The notes: a model not told the origin generated them from the sequence alone. A DNA stretch of 64,000 nucleotides from Annulohypoxylon bovei var. microspora (GCA_022836615.1 MU405284.1:1111-65110); one strand, 5' to 3'; positions 12,749 to 24,774 are shown, counted from the first letter of the stretch. Translations and numbers: made by a program.

Positions 12749-13701
12749 TGCGTACAATGATGAATTAAATAAATGAAAGTGTGAAAAAGTTAATCAGTAT
12801 GTCGCGTCCAAGATTAAGTGATGTCAATTGCACAGACCTTATGGTGTTGATTACGCGACAATCTGAACTATCCATCTCTCTTTATACATATACATGCTTA
12901 TTTACAATCTTTTCTATACACATATCGCTATATATGGTGTATCAAAATATGTATTTAGCCCAACGACTAACCCTAACCTCTAACCCTAACCCAGAAACCC
13001 CGCAAACCCCTATTCTCTGTTCCCTCATTCTAGGAGTCACCATGATACCTTTTATTCACACAGCATATTAATGACTATGTATCTTACCTTATGTTCTTAT
13101 TACCCATGACTATGCTTGCTACCTAGATATCAACCTACGCATTCATATCACACGCACGTAATGGCTTACCCTTAAATTAGATCACCAACTCACAAATCGT
13201 GAGTCGCGCAGATTATCGAAGACGTTTTATTAGGCAGGTAGATAGCAAGCTCCTCATACCTGACTATTAATCTGGTATCAATCTTACGATGGTAACCACC
13301 TTGCGTCAGCATCTTAGACTGTAGATGAACCATGCTTCTATGACTACCCTGTATTACTTTGTGGCTTCATTCTCGTACTTCCGTGCATGCATCAGTCTTC
13401 ACTGTACGCCATATAGCATATGTCACTACCAAATCACTGATTTCAATTCACTTATTAATATGTAAAAAGAAGAATATTGGCATCAATTAGAAGCTTAAGC
13501 CTTCATTTTCAAATGTGCCAGATCTCCCAACACTCCATTTCACTAACAAAGCTACCTAACTTAACCACACCAACCATCTCTAGCACTAAGTATTCAAAGT
13601 TTTTCGAACCCTAGTTCATCTCTAAAGACTGTCTCGATATATGCCTTCACTTCAAGCTACGGTGTCTTAACCCAAATCAATCTGCTAGCACCGATATCAT
13701 C
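12749..13701. other. Gene-free interval with telomere-like repeats
   Basis: Apart from a short degenerate CCCTAA run (12967-12992) this stretch has only short, compositionally biased frames. The frame at 12781-13071 reads through the repeat and has no family features. Confidence 0.5.
12967..12992 (-). repeat. Degenerate interstitial telomere-like repeat
   Basis: About four CTAACC-type units on the plus strand, equal to TTAGGG on the minus strand and interrupted by one CT insertion. TTAGGG is the telomere unit of most filamentous ascomycetes. A tract this short may be a DNA-repair scar or a telobox-type promoter element of the divergent upstream gene. It is not a chromosome end, because genes continue on both sides. 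Confidence 0.6.
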
Positions 13702-14046
13702 ATGTGCAATGAGTGGCAGAGTTATGAAGGTTCATGTCTCCATCAAATCAATAAAACGGTTATAGACCGATGCGATCGACATTTGAATGCCCTCCTATGT
13801 CGAGGGATTGCACTTCACCAGGGGAACTGTCCCCGCCCTACACTACAACGATTGAATATCATTCCCTCTATGTGTGACTCGTGCTGGTTCTTCAGGATGG
13901 AAGATCGTTACCACGATGCCATCGCAGCTGATCCATACCATTCAAAAATACCTGAATTGACGATGATGCATCAGTATATCCTTGAATGGCCCGGCATCAC
14001 AGCCTCAAGAAGGGCCCGTATTCACGGGTATGCATTGGAAAATTGA
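13702..14046 (+). CDS. Small cysteine-rich hypothetical protein
   Basis: An ATG-initiated frame of 114 residues beginning MCNEWQSYEGSCLHQ. It contains seven cysteines with paired histidines (GSCLHQ, DRCDRHL, LLCRG, GNCPRP, MCDSCWFF), an arrangement suggestive of metal binding. Fungal genomes carry many small proteins starting MCxxx with a similar Cys/His-rich front half, and this resembles them in style; that is a pattern impression, not an alignment. There is no signal peptide. The frame is ATG to stop without introns and stands alone between gene-poor stretches. It could be a chance frame. Confidence 0.4.
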   Translation: MCNEWQSYEGSCLHQINKTVIDRCDRHLNALLCRGIALHQGNCPRPTLQRLNIIPSMCDSCWFFRMEDRYHDAIAADPYHSKIPELTMMHQYILEWPGITASRRARIHGYALEN

Positions 14047-14939
14047 ACGACGTCTCGCCATGTCTACAATGTTGCGACACTAATGAACAATTATGGCATT
14101 TGCTCTAAACAACAGGCCACGGTCACATTAGCACATATCCAAAGACGTATTAGAGTATAATTATGTTCTTCGGTAGAGGGGGAATCAAGCAAGTTCAATT
14201 TTCATGACTTACTACCTACCTGGTTAATGTAACAATCGTGAGAAACTGACAAAATTGGGGTAGCCAGACAACGGTGTTGAAAGTAAAGGGACAACAAAAC
14301 TTCAAGTATTAATGGTGGCAAGCTGAATTAATGTAATTGATATTTGGATGGTGTCCAAGAGTTTATCTGGCAAGACTTGCTTGCGATATCTTTATAACCC
14401 TTATTGAAGAATTGTCGTTACTAATCAAAGGTCATGACATGCTCAGATCATCAAAATTATATTAACATCGAACAAGCAACTGTGATAAATGATAGTGCGT
14501 AAATATATAGGTAAAATATGCAGACGCCGTTGAAGATACCTAGGTATCTAATTGCAATCTGTTGACTGTTACTATTTTAGGAATACCCCTTTCCTTCTAG
14601 CCAATTAGATCTCATAGGCTTTGCGATATTTCTTTATATCCTAGATAATCATGCGCAACTCAAAACAGAAAGATATATAATGACCTGGTAATGATATAAT
14701 TCGAGACATATTATAAATAAATATTACGCTTGCATGAGATTGGTTCACCGAGTGTAGAGAAATATTCCAAGTTTCATTGGTTGCCAACCCATGTGGCCAT
14801 GGCAGTGGGTGATATCTTCCCCGAATGACGCAATCGAGGCCCACGAGTCCATCTCCAGTCTAGTCGGCCGAACATAAAAAGGACAGCCAAGCATGTATGA
14901 TGCGATTCGGTACACTCAGAGGGGTAAATTTTAGAAATT
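14047..14939. other. Intergenic interval upstream of the dioxygenase
   Basis: No gene seen. Close to the dioxygenase start there are two decamers that match the ATGRYRYCAT binding consensus of Cys3/MetR-type sulfur regulators at nine of ten positions (14825-14834 and 14897-14906). This is suggestive only, because near matches are common by chance. A palindromic ATACCTAGGTAT lies at 14537-14548. Confidence 0.4.
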
Positions 14940-16346
14940 ATGGCCACCGCCACGTATGTTATTACACCTCCGGCTCTAGCCCCTCCAGGGCAACCCGATA
15001 TCTCATATCATCCGAATCTTAAGAAATATCAAGCCTGTAGAGATGGTCGAATTAAGTCCGGCAGGTTACCCAAGGAACTGCCCAAGGGATTGCCACAGCA
15101 ACTTACGGGGAAGTTGGTCTGGGAAGGCGACAAGCTGCCGGAGACGTACGAGTGGACTTATGTCCTTAATGAGAGCCAGCTCGATGAAATAGAGCTTGCA
15201 GTGAAACATTCCAAAGGTACCTAGGTAAAATACTCCATGCCTTTCGGCGTCGTACTAATAGACCTTGTCGTAGCGCTCGGATTGTCTCTGGGTCATATAA
15301 GTCAGGAGACTTTCCCCTTGCCAAAACTACATTCTGAACTTCGGCGTCTTTCTGACGAGCTTCACAATGGACACGGTTTCTTCGTGATCCGAGGACTGCG
15401 TGTTGATGAACATTTGCGTGAAGACAATATCGTCATCTACGCTGGTCTTTCAGCACATATCGCCCCTAAACGAGGCCGCCAGGATAAGAAGTTCGACGGG
15501 AAGCCCGCGGCCGTTACGATTTCTCACATTAAGGATTTAAGCGGTCCTGAGCATAATGAGTTGATTGGTAGCCCGGCTTTTACTACTGATAAGCAAGTGT
15601 TTCATACCGATTCTGGTGACATTGTATCTCTATTCGCCCTTGAGACGGCTGCCGAAGGCGGCGCAAGCAAGCTCGCTAGTACATGGCGGGTGTATAACGA
15701 AATCGCCCGCACTCGCCCTGACCTCGTTCATACACTGACGGGGAATTGGGACATTGAAAAGTTAATTATCCCATACAACTATTTCATCAAAATATCAAAG
15801 GAACTAGCAACAAATTTCTTAGCTTTGCCGAGCGGAAATTCGTATCAAGGCCTCTCATGTATTATCAACTAGCTACCGAATCAACCCCTGAACGAGTGGT
15901 ATTGCAGTACGCTCGTCGATCACTCGTGGGATTCGGCGCCTTACCGCGAAGTCACAATATCCCACCTATCACTGAAGCACATGCCGAAGCGTTGGATACG
16001 TTGCATTTCCTTAGAGAGAATTTCTGTGTGGATACATATTTTCAAAAAGGGGATATCCAATACGTCAACAATCTGGCGCTCTTTCACACACGAGACGGGT
16101 TCACAAACACAGCTGAGAAGCAGTAAGTCGATTCCATCTGTACCACTCGTAACCGAGATTTGGGTAACTAAAGTTGTTGAAAGGCGATATTTCTTGCGAC
16201 TTTGGTTGCGCGACCCCGAGAACGCGTGGGAGACCCCAGAACCCTTGAAGTGGAGGTGGGATCAGCTCTATGAGGGATGGACGCCAGAGGATGAAGTCTT
16301 CCCTCTTGAACCGTATATTCGATCAGCAGGTAACAAGAGCGGTTAA
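14940..16346 (+). CDS. TauD/TfdA-family Fe(II)/2-oxoglutarate dioxygenase
   Basis: Four exons, 14940-15216, 15274-15760, 15823-16122 and 16184-16346, with introns of 57, 62 and 61 bp; phase-continuous, 408 residues. The family uses Fe(II), O2 and 2-oxoglutarate to hydroxylate small substrates such as taurine or other sulfonates. The first iron ligands are in QVFHTDSGD (HxD), the distal histidine is in NNLALFHTRDGF, and the 2-oxoglutarate-binding arginine is in RYFLRLWLRD. GHGFFVIRGL and FALETAAEGGASKLAS are typical core segments. Intron 2 has an unusual GTTAAT donor, chosen because it alone restores the reading frame around LMYYQLA. A methionine-type permease follows on the same strand, so a role in sulfur acquisition is an attractive inference, but the substrate cannot be read from sequence. 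Confidence 0.85.
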
Positions 16347-17435
16347 CCTTTTCAACTCGTATATCTAGTATAGAACTCTTGGTACCTAGTTATCAAGTTC
16401 CAGCCAACGAGTGTACACGTTGGCTATATAACCAATGATACGTCGTAGAGGACGGCCTTCGTCGGGTCTTTATCAACTTCCGCAATATTAATGACTACTG
16501 CAACGTAAATCATGTGTTACCGCTTGGCTGGATTCAAAGATCCATTCCGGACTTGAGGTAACACCACGGATTCCATCTTGTGGTACCATCGCATATCCAG
16601 CATGTGGGAGTGCCAACGAGTGGTCTCTTATATCCCACTTGAATAGTTACATCCTGTAATTCCCAGATAATGCTCTACGATTATGACCTTGTATAGTATC
16701 AACTATTAGCATGATCATATGACCAAGTATTTAATTACCAATATTGCTAAGAAGTTGACTCTAGTTATAGAATTATATGTACCTAAGGCATCATGTATAG
16801 ACCCATACACACCCGCGAGATGTTCTAACCTCAGAGCTCAAGAGGATCAAGAAGAACAAATTATGAGCGTTGTATATGTTGTTATGTGCAATGATCCCCG
16901 TCTTTTACCTCTTTTTCTAATGCATTGGAATGCTCCGTGACATCGCGCCCCCATGCTGCATGGTTGTCATGATCAGCTATCATTGCGTGATTGCCGGCCC
17001 CCCCTCTTACCTAGGAAGGTCGCCGTACTTTTTTTTATCTAAACATTGAACCAATCTCGAGACTATCAGCCCTGACCGAGCGGATATGGCTCTATATCTT
17101 CCGCGGAACAAGTTAAAGAGATTCAGGCGGGTCGAGTCTCTGTCTCGTACGCGTGTTCTAGCCCGTGCAACTTGCTTGGTACCTACCTTTAAGGACCGAT
17201 TGTGCCAACGAGCCCTCTTATCTCGCACGAGTATGAGATCCGCTCGGCGCGCTCCCGTTATCTTTAAAAGCTTACGATCTGCCGTCATCACACGTGTATC
17301 ACGGTTCCGATTGACTCTCGCCCGACTATTCTGGTACCGATATCGACGATCTTCTCTCCTCAAAGATTGAAAACTTGGTTTTCTCCTATAACCTCCTTTA
17401 GCATTGCGATAGTCCGAATGCGCTTTTCATAAGCA
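16347..17435. other. Intergenic interval
   Basis: About 1.1 kb between the dioxygenase and the permease. Frames at 16719-16940 and 17007-17370 are short and overlap on opposite strands. No RNA gene, repeat or regulatory site was recognised. Confidence 0.5.
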
Positions 17436-19637
17436 ATGGGGTTCCCGAAGTTTTGGGCTCGAACCGTTACTACGGAGGTTCCGGCGGTCGAAGCCAACCC
17501 ATCTAGCTCTGATATCTCGGTTATTCACGACAGAAACCTTGCGTATGTTGTTGAGAAGGCAGAAAATGGGTCGAAACCCTCTTATCAAGAAGCTGCCGGT
17601 GCTCCCGTCGAGTCGCATTCGCCATTGGGATATCAAGTTGGTTGGATAACCGTGATTTTCTTGAATGTTAACCAAATGATCGGTACTGGTATCTTCTCAA
17701 CGCGTAAGACTTCATGATAACTCCTAAATTCTGCTCTGACAACTTGCTAATGAAACTTTCTTCACCTTCACAGCGGGAACTATTTTGAGTAGCACTGGTT
17801 CAATCGGACTTGCATTGATTTATTGGACCATTGGCTTCTTCTTAGCCGTAACGGGCTTCAGTGTATATCTCGAGTTAGCAAGCTACTTCCCGAATCGATC
17901 AGGGTCCGAGGTCGTTTATCTGGAGCAAGAGTACCCCCGGCCGAAGCATTTCTTCCCGGTCTCGTTCGCGGTGTTCTCCGTGTTTCTGTCATTTAGCAGC
18001 AGCAATGCTATTGGTGAGTGGCAGCACTAAACCGAGATTCGATTATTGGGGATAATTAACATTGGCAGTCCTCGCGCGATACCTGTACCAGATCGCTGGC
18101 GTGACACCGACAGATTGGCAGTTGAAAGGCGTTGCGATCGCTGCTTACAGCGTAGCGACTTTGTGTAAGTCGTCCTTTGATAAAAAAGTATGGCTGATTC
18201 TAATAAGCATGGCCAGTTGTGGTCGTCCATAACACGTACTCGCTCTGGCTGTCGAACTTTCTCGGTTTCGTTAAAATTGTTACCCTGGTCTTGTAAGTCG
18301 AAGTCTCTCGGAACTAGAAAAGGTGTCAGCTAACAAGCCTACCCTTTTAGTATCAGTATTACCGGCCTCGTGGTATTGGGTGGAAATGTCCCTCATATCC
18401 CCGATCCTACGGTCAATTTCCGTAACGCATTCGAAGGAACGACAACTAATGGCAACGACCTCGCTGTTGCCATGGTCAACATCATATTTTCATACGCGGG
18501 TTATGCGAACGCTTTTAATGTAGTAAACGAGATCAAGAACCCAATTCCCACATTAAAAAGGAACGGCACCATTTCTATACTCACGGTGGGAACACTATAC
18601 ATCCTCTGCAATATCGCGTATTTCTCCGCAGGTAAGATACAGAATCAGCTACCCACATATTCAATCTAGTCATATCTCGAAGCTAATTAAGGGTTTCAGT
18701 GCCTAAGGAACAGTTTGCCGCGTCTAAGGAAATTTCCGCGGGTGTCTTCTTCATAACAGTATTCGGCAAAGGCAAGGCAGAACAGGCGTTGAATGTACTA
18801 GTCTTACTAAGTGCCTTTGCGAATCTTCTCGCTGTGGTTATTGGCCATTCGCGTGTGATTCGTGAAATTGGACGGTAAGACAACCCCTAAAGGTATCTGC
18901 TCACAAATACTAACTACGTTGGCCCTGTTTTAGTCAGGGCGTGTTACCATGGACTAAGTTTTGGGTATCTACTAAGCCTTTCGGTACTCCAGCTGGACCA
19001 TACTTTCTGCTGTGGGTAATAACATTCATCATGATCGTCGCTCCACCTGCTGGAGATGCGTTCCAATTCGGTGAGTTTAATAAGTCACTTCAACAGGCTC
19101 GCAACACACTAATGTAGGGGAACAGTTGTGAGTCTGGCTACTTATCCGAACGGCCTATTCACCTTAGCTCTTGCGGTTGGGGTATATCTCGTCCGCTACC
19201 GACGCAAGCGTGCTGGTCTACCAAAAACGGAATTTAGAGCCTGGGACGTCTGTGTCATCTTTTACATATTGGTGCAAGTATACACAGTTTCCGTGCCGTG
19301 GATTCCACCGAAAGGGGGTCCCTACGCCGGTTCAGTTTCATTTTGGTACGCAACGTACTGTGTCGTCGGTATCGCCATCATTCTCATGTGTGGCCTCTAC
19401 TATGTCCTTTGGATGTTCTTGCTGCCGAAATGGGGAGGATATAAGATCCGGCCAGAGATATTGAGCGTCGAGGAGCATGGCGCAAACACGCATCGTCTGA
19501 TCAGGGTACCCCTAAGTGAGGTGGAGAAGTGGGATGAGGAACACGATGAAGCCGGTCGCTTGCGACGAAGACAGGTTGGCAATTTGGCGAGTCTTTCAGA
19601 ATGCGAAAGCAATGATCACGAACCCAAGTCTGTTTAG
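17436..19637 (+). CDS. MUP1-type high-affinity methionine permease
   Basis: Eight exons: 17436-17703, 17774-18013, 18069-18164, 18217-18292, 18351-18631, 18700-18874, 18934-19070 and 19126-19637. All junctions keep phase, giving 594 residues. It is an APC/LAT-superfamily permease of the plasma membrane. The best marks are NQMIGTGIFSTPGTIL in the first membrane segment, the block around YLELASYFPNRSGSEVVYLE, FISITGLVVLGG, FSYAGYANAFNVVNEIKNP, LLSAFANLLAVVIGHSR, GRQGVLPWTKFW and VIRYRRKR-like loops. Together these match the fungal methionine permease subgroup. About 12 hydrophobic segments are present. The cytoplasmic tail is charged and includes a lysine-poor acidic stretch. It may work with the upstream TauD-type dioxygenase in sulfur supply (inference). 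Transport of other amino acids or cysteine cannot be excluded. Confidence 0.9.
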
Positions 19638-20661
19638 ATCGGCGCGTTTATAATGTCCGAACAGATTAGTTAAGCTGTCTGCGAAATTTCTAATGGCATC
19701 TCGCGAATACAAGACTAGGTTGCGTTTATACAGGTCTATATTAAAGAACGTTAATATCACTGAAAATATTACCCTCGTAGGATCGCGTCAAAATAAACAA
19801 AGCATATACGAGCTTGTATTATAATTTATAATGTCGTTATATTGCACCATGGATCTAGCTTTAGCTATCCCCTTGATTGATTACGTAAGCGGATTGCGCG
19901 TGTTGCGGCTGACGATGGGTGGTAATTAGGTAATGAGGAGATAGTCCATCGCACAATGAGTTCGTGGCACCACAAATGGTTACATAATGTTATTAGTAAT
20001 CAGCGTTGTCATTTCCATCAAAAGTTCGAAGGGGTCAAGGTTAGGGTTATCTCAGGTCCTTTGTGAGATGTCTCAAAATTTAACTACTATACAAATATAT
20101 AACTACCATTGATCAGATTTGCCAATTAAAAGCTGCGCATCAATATGAAATTAAAATTGTATCATTCTTTTACGAAGAGTTAACCAACTACATAGTGTAT
20201 TAAGTGTATGGCAAGAGTTTGGATTTTTGGCGTTTTGATTGGCTGAAAATCGGTCGGCGGTGTTGGTTGTGTTTCGTAATTTGATTGGTCGATTATTTTA
20301 TTCTCAAGAGTACCTAGCACGCTGTAGTTCACTGTAATTATAATGGAAAGGAGCGCTATACACCCTATAACTTACAGCACGCCCTTGTATGAAAATGCGT
20401 CTAAATCATGCGCATTTCGAATTGGCAGGTTAGTAGACCTTCTTCCAGACTAGGGTATAACCTCTAGTTGTTTGACAGCGTACGCAAGGGAGGCAAGAGA
20501 AGGGACCTCTAAATTAAACCAACGATGACCAGGCAAGGCCTGACTAATTCAACTATGATCCTTTATGGAAAGGTGGCAATAAATTAAAGTCTAAGTTCAG
20601 CTTGTAATTCAGGTTTCAAAGATTCTCTCCCTTCTTGTATGATCTAGATTGATACGACACA
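19638..20661. other. Intergenic interval
   Basis: About 1 kb, AT-leaning, with no supported gene. A single TTAGGGTT motif occurs near 20041. Nothing else was recognised. Confidence 0.5.
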
Positions 20662-22384
20662 ATGACTTCTACGCTGGCGCTGGTCCTCGGATCTGCGGCT
20701 GCAGCATACATATTTTTTTACGCGCTTCTTCATTTCACCCAAGACTCGAAAGAGCCACCGGCAATTGAGACTTCACTACCGTTTATAAGTCCATTACTTG
20801 GTTTCATTCCAGGCAGGCAGACATTTTTCGTGAACCTAAGGTCAGTTGTGTCGAATTTGCTCCTAGAGGGTAGCAATAGTCCGTGTCGTAACCGAGGCTT
20901 TGACTGAATGAAACTTACGAACTTTCTCACAATCAGAGACAAGCATGGCCTTCCAATCTATACCCTGCGCATGCCAGGTCAGCGTATCTACGTTGTTAAT
21001 TCGTTATCCCTTATTCCGCCACTACAGCGCCAGAACAAGCTTATCGCCTTTGCGCCAATCGAGGCCCAGGCGGCAGCGACAGTGATGGGCGTAGGACCAG
21101 CTGGAAACGCTGTTATAGGCTCAGAAAAAATGTTCGAGGACGATTCTTACCTCTCAACCTTTGTGCCATCCACTCACCCGGCCCTGTCTCCCGGTCCCGG
21201 ACTTGACGCCATCAACGGTGCGGCAATATGTTATATCTCGGGTTCTCTGGAGAAGCTTAGCAATGATGGCCCCACAACAGTCGAACTGTTTTCTTGGGTT
21301 CGCAGAGAGCTTTTTATGGCTACGACGGAGTCCATCTATGGGCCGAAGAACCCATTTCGTGATTCTGCTCTCGAGCAAGCGTGGTAGTAGGTTCAAACCC
21401 TGACTGGTCTAGATACATCGTTTGATTGGGACGTTTACTAAGCCGACGTTTAACAGCGACTTTGAGCCAGGTATCATGGTTCACATGCTCAAGGCATGGC
21501 CAAGTGTGCTCGCGCGCAAAAGCCTCCACGCTCGAGAACACCTTCTCATCCCTGCCTTCGAGAAATACTTCGCCGAGAATAGCCACCACCAGGGTTCGCT
21601 CCTCGTCCAATGTCGTTACAAGCACAACACAGGCCATGGTTTGCGAGGTAGAGATGTAGCAGCCACCGAGGTTGGTCAGATGGTCGCGTCCCTGACTAAC
21701 AGTGTGGCAAGCGCATTCTGGATGGTTTACCACATCTTCTCCGACCCGGTAGTCCTCAACGAGTGTCGGGCAGAGGTAGAGCAATTGGTGCAGAGAGACG
21801 ACAATGATACTTGTACCGTCGACCTGGCCAAGGTCAAGTCTGCATGCCCCATTCTCTTCTCGACATGGCAGGAGACTCTGCGCTACGTGCATATCGGCAT
21901 TTCTGCTAGGTTGGTGATGGAAGACGTTATGTTTGACAACAAGTACCTCCTGAAGAAGGGCGCCACCGTCATGGCCGTCGTTCCAGTCCAGCACACCGAT
22001 CAATCAGTATGGGGCCCGACGGTTAATAACTTTAACCACCGCCGATTTCTACGGGAGCCGGGTGGAAAGCGCGTAAGCCCTGCTGCATTCCGCTCCTTTG
22101 GCGGTGGAACGGTGCTCTGTCCCGGGCGTCACTTTGTTAGCACCGAAGTCATGTCGTTTGCAGCTCTGCTATTACTCCGCTTTGATCTGAAGCCTGTAAC
22201 TAAAACCGCCGATTGGGTGGAGCCGGGCAAAAATATTTCTATGACATCGTCTATGCCGACGCCCAAAGATGAAGTTCGAGTAGAGATTATCCGCAGAGAT
22301 AAAAGGGAGTGGCGCGTGAACTACTCAGCGTTTAGTAAGGGTGTCGAGATCACCGCCGAAGACATTGTCAAGGGTGATCATTAA
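20662..22384 (+). CDS. Cytochrome P450 monooxygenase
   Basis: Three exons, 20662-20840, 20937-21383 and 21457-22384 (introns 96 and 73 bp); phase-continuous, 517 residues. An N-terminal membrane anchor (residues 3-25) places it on the endoplasmic reticulum. The K-helix ExxR is in WQETLRYVHIG and the heme-binding cysteine is in FRSFGGGTVLCPGRHF, matching FxxGxxxCxG. The I-helix region QMVASLTNSVASAFW lacks the usual AGxxT and resembles the CYP7/CYP8-like fungal group. The family oxidises lipophilic small molecules; the substrate is unknown. A bicovalent-FAD oxidase lies 0.75 kb downstream on the other strand, and both are common tailoring enzymes, but no backbone synthase is in the window. Intron 2 depends on a GTAGTAG donor that removes an in-frame stop. 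Confidence 0.85.
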
Positions 22385-23139
22385 GGTGCCCTGGACTGTA
22401 GCGCAATTAACCACTAAATCTTAACGGAGGGATCACCATTATGTAAGCCTAAGGTGCTGAGGCTTATGTAACTGAAGGCCGATACAGTGCCGATTGATTG
22501 CTGATCTAATCACGCACTGAGCAAGGGTGGCTGATGTACGAGAATGGTGCCAGAAAATATGCCCCGTATGCGAATGAAATCTACACTGTGAGGGATATTT
22601 AGTAACAGATTTCGATCTGTGCCTGTTCTAAAAACCAACAACAATACAACATTCTATCCTTCTACTTCGTTTACTTCGTTTACTTCTACAACAATCCAAT
22701 AACCCTAATATGTAGTTGAGAAATCATATACGCATCCATACGGCAATGTTCTAACTAGTAGAAAAGGGGTATTTATTAGACCACAGTATTAATTTACCTA
22801 AGAGCAAACACAGCCCAATGATTATTAGCAAGGGAGAAACGAAGAGGTGATCCCCACCATACTACGGGGGTAGATCCAAACACAGCTGAGCAACCCCTGA
22901 GATATTCATGTTGTACGACCTCAAGCTACACACTTGTAGAGAAAATTTGGTTCGAGTTTCATTACCAGAAATTCACGAGTTTAGTCCACCTACACACTGG
23001 CTGGCACGTACTCAATGGATGTTGACACTCGAGATGCAGTCTTTTAGGACTAACTAAAGAGGCAGCAGGAGAAAAGTAGTTGCAGCTAACTAACCTAGGT
23101 ACGTCAATTCATAGCATATCAATATAGATGCCATTAGAT
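22385..23139. other. Convergent intergenic interval
   Basis: Shared 3' region between the P450 and the FAD oxidase. No gene, repeat or RNA was recognised. Confidence 0.5.
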
Positions 23140-24774
23140 TCAAAGTCCTAAAGCAGCTAGTTTATCGAGCTCTTTCTTGAAATTTTTAGTTTTGAAATAC
23201 TTCCAGTGCTCCCCCGCAATTATATCTGTCAAATCCTCCTCGTTTGCCCTGTCTACACTGGATCTCCCATCATCCTCCGCAGCCCGTGGAAGCTGAATGC
23301 CTTGGACCCACTTGAAGAAGTTGTCGTTATCCCATATCTCTTTTACAAGCCGTAGTTCCTCGCGGTTATCTCCGAAATAAGCTCTCTCGTAGCCATTTGT
23401 GCATAGCGCTCCGTCTGGAAAATTAATAAAGGCCGCCTCCCCTTTTAGAGAAAGGGGCCTCAGCTTCTTCTTAACAGTCCCTAAGAATCCCCTCATGTCC
23501 CTTTCCATCCACTTATCCTCCCACTCTACTGTGACGTATGTGTGATACACAGCTTCGCGCCAGAAGAATGCTGTGTCTGATGGTTTCTTCTCCGCCGCCT
23601 TCCCCCCTGAATGAATCCAGGTTACTAGGAACTCAACCTGTTCCCCAGAGAAGAGATCTCTAAAAACCTTCATCTCTTCTCGTATGATAGAGGTGACTTT
23701 CTCAATGGTGACTTTGTCATTGTTGAAAACGAAGGAACTATAAATGCTGTAAGTCCTGTTACTTGGGAATGCTCTTGTAGTTTCTTCTGACCATTGAGAC
23801 ACGAGCGTCTCATGAAGAAAACGGGTAGACTTTTCAGGTAGGGATCGTCGTTTGAGTTGTTCCGATAGTTCTGGGTGTTTGATGTATTTGTCGATGGTTC
23901 TATTGAATTCATCTATATTCCCGTCATAGTAGATCAAGAATCTCACCCCGTCACCTGACGGCCGCCGGAGGTCGCACATCCAAGTACTATCAATAGTCAT
24001 CCGGTTAGGCCAGTCAGCAGTATAAAAGCTGTTCATCGTAGTCATGAAGTCATCATTCATCCCTGACTTGGGGAACCACTGATATCTCCCAGCAACAACA
24101 ATGCCATCCTTATCGCGGAGCTTCCGAACCTGTAGCTTCATATTCACCAAGACGCCGAAATTGCCACCACCTGCGCCGCGGAGTGCCCAAAAGAGTCTCC
24201 CTTCATTGGATTTCGGATCATCGCTATCCTTGACAGTAACCAACTTGCCTTCTGCAGTCACTAGGGTGGCCTCCTTTAGGGTGTCGCTCCCCATTCCGAT
24301 GCCTCTGGTGAATGGACCTAGACCGCCTCCAAGTATAAAACCACCCACTCCCACAAAGGGGCATCTTCCACCATTAACTATGAACCCATCATGTTGCTCG
24401 TTGACCAATGTCTTGTAGACATGGCCCCATTGACATCCGGCATCTATTGTGATAGTTCTCGATTTGATGTCAAGATTAGCTGTATTCAACCTTCTGAGGT
24501 CTAGCGAGATCCCTCTGAAGGCGGTAGAGTGTCCCGCATAAGAATGCCCCCCGCCTTTAATAGTAATCTCAAGTCTCTGTGATCTTGCCTGCTTGATTAT
24601 AGTCTGGACGTGAAGGAATGTCTCTGGCTGGATCACACAATCGGGTCTCGAGAAACGGAAAAGGAGGTTAGGGGTCGCGACAGAACGCTCATACTCCTGC
24701 TCTCCACGCTCAAATACCGGTATATTGCTAGACTTCAAGCGTTTGACAATCCTATCCATATGTTTTGAAGACAT
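23140..24774 (-). CDS. BBE-type FAD-linked oxidoreductase (bicovalent flavin)
   Basis: A single exon of 544 residues from the ATG at 24774; one codon upstream is a TTG. The FAD-binding domain (about residues 40-215) contains IKGGGHSYAGHS, whose histidine, together with the cysteine in GGRCPFVGVGGFILGGGLG, is positioned to bind FAD through two covalent bonds as in berberine-bridge-enzyme-like oxidases. Also typical are FWALRGAGGGNFG and the C-terminal BBE segment containing YERAYFGDNREELRLVK. Such enzymes oxidise sugars, alcohols or secondary metabolites with O2. No signal peptide is seen, although most fungal relatives are secreted. The protein continues about 45 residues past the usual end with an acidic then lysine-rich tail. 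It is intronless, unlike its neighbours. Confidence 0.88.
   Translation of the reverse strand: MSSKHMDRIVKRLKSSNIPVFERGEQEYERSVATPNLLFRFSRPDCVIQPETFLHVQTIIKQARSQRLEITIKGGGHSYAGHSTAFRGISLDLRRLNTANLDIKSRTITIDAGCQWGHVYKTLVNEQHDGFIVNGGRCPFVGVGGFILGGGLGPFTRGIGMGSDTLKEATLVTAEGKLVTVKDSDDPKSNEGRLFWALRGAGGGNFGVLVNMKLQVRKLRDKDGIVVAGRYQWFPKSGMNDDFMTTMNSFYTADWPNRMTIDSTWMCDLRRPSGDGVRFLIYYDGNIDEFNRTIDKYIKHPELSEQLKRRSLPEKSTRFLHETLVSQWSEETTRAFPSNRTYSIYSSFVFNNDKVTIEKVTSIIREEMKVFRDLFSGEQVEFLVTWIHSGGKAAEKKPSDTAFFWREAVYHTYVTVEWEDKWMERDMRGFLGTVKKKLRPLSLKGEAAFINFPDGALCTNGYERAYFGDNREELRLVKEIWDNDNFFKWVQGIQLPRAAEDDGRSSVDRANEEDLTDIIAGEHWKYFKTKNFKKELDKLAALGL

Noticed and set aside
12781..13071. 96-codon frame next to the unknown-function gene
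   Set aside because: It starts without family features and reads through the telomere-like repeat; low-complexity translation.
17007..17370. Two arginine-rich frames on opposite strands upstream of the permease
   Set aside because: Mutual shadows with biased composition and no domain.
21388..21405. GGTTCAAACCCTG resembling a tRNA B box
   Set aside because: No A box, acceptor stem or anticodon arm upstream; it falls in a P450 intron.
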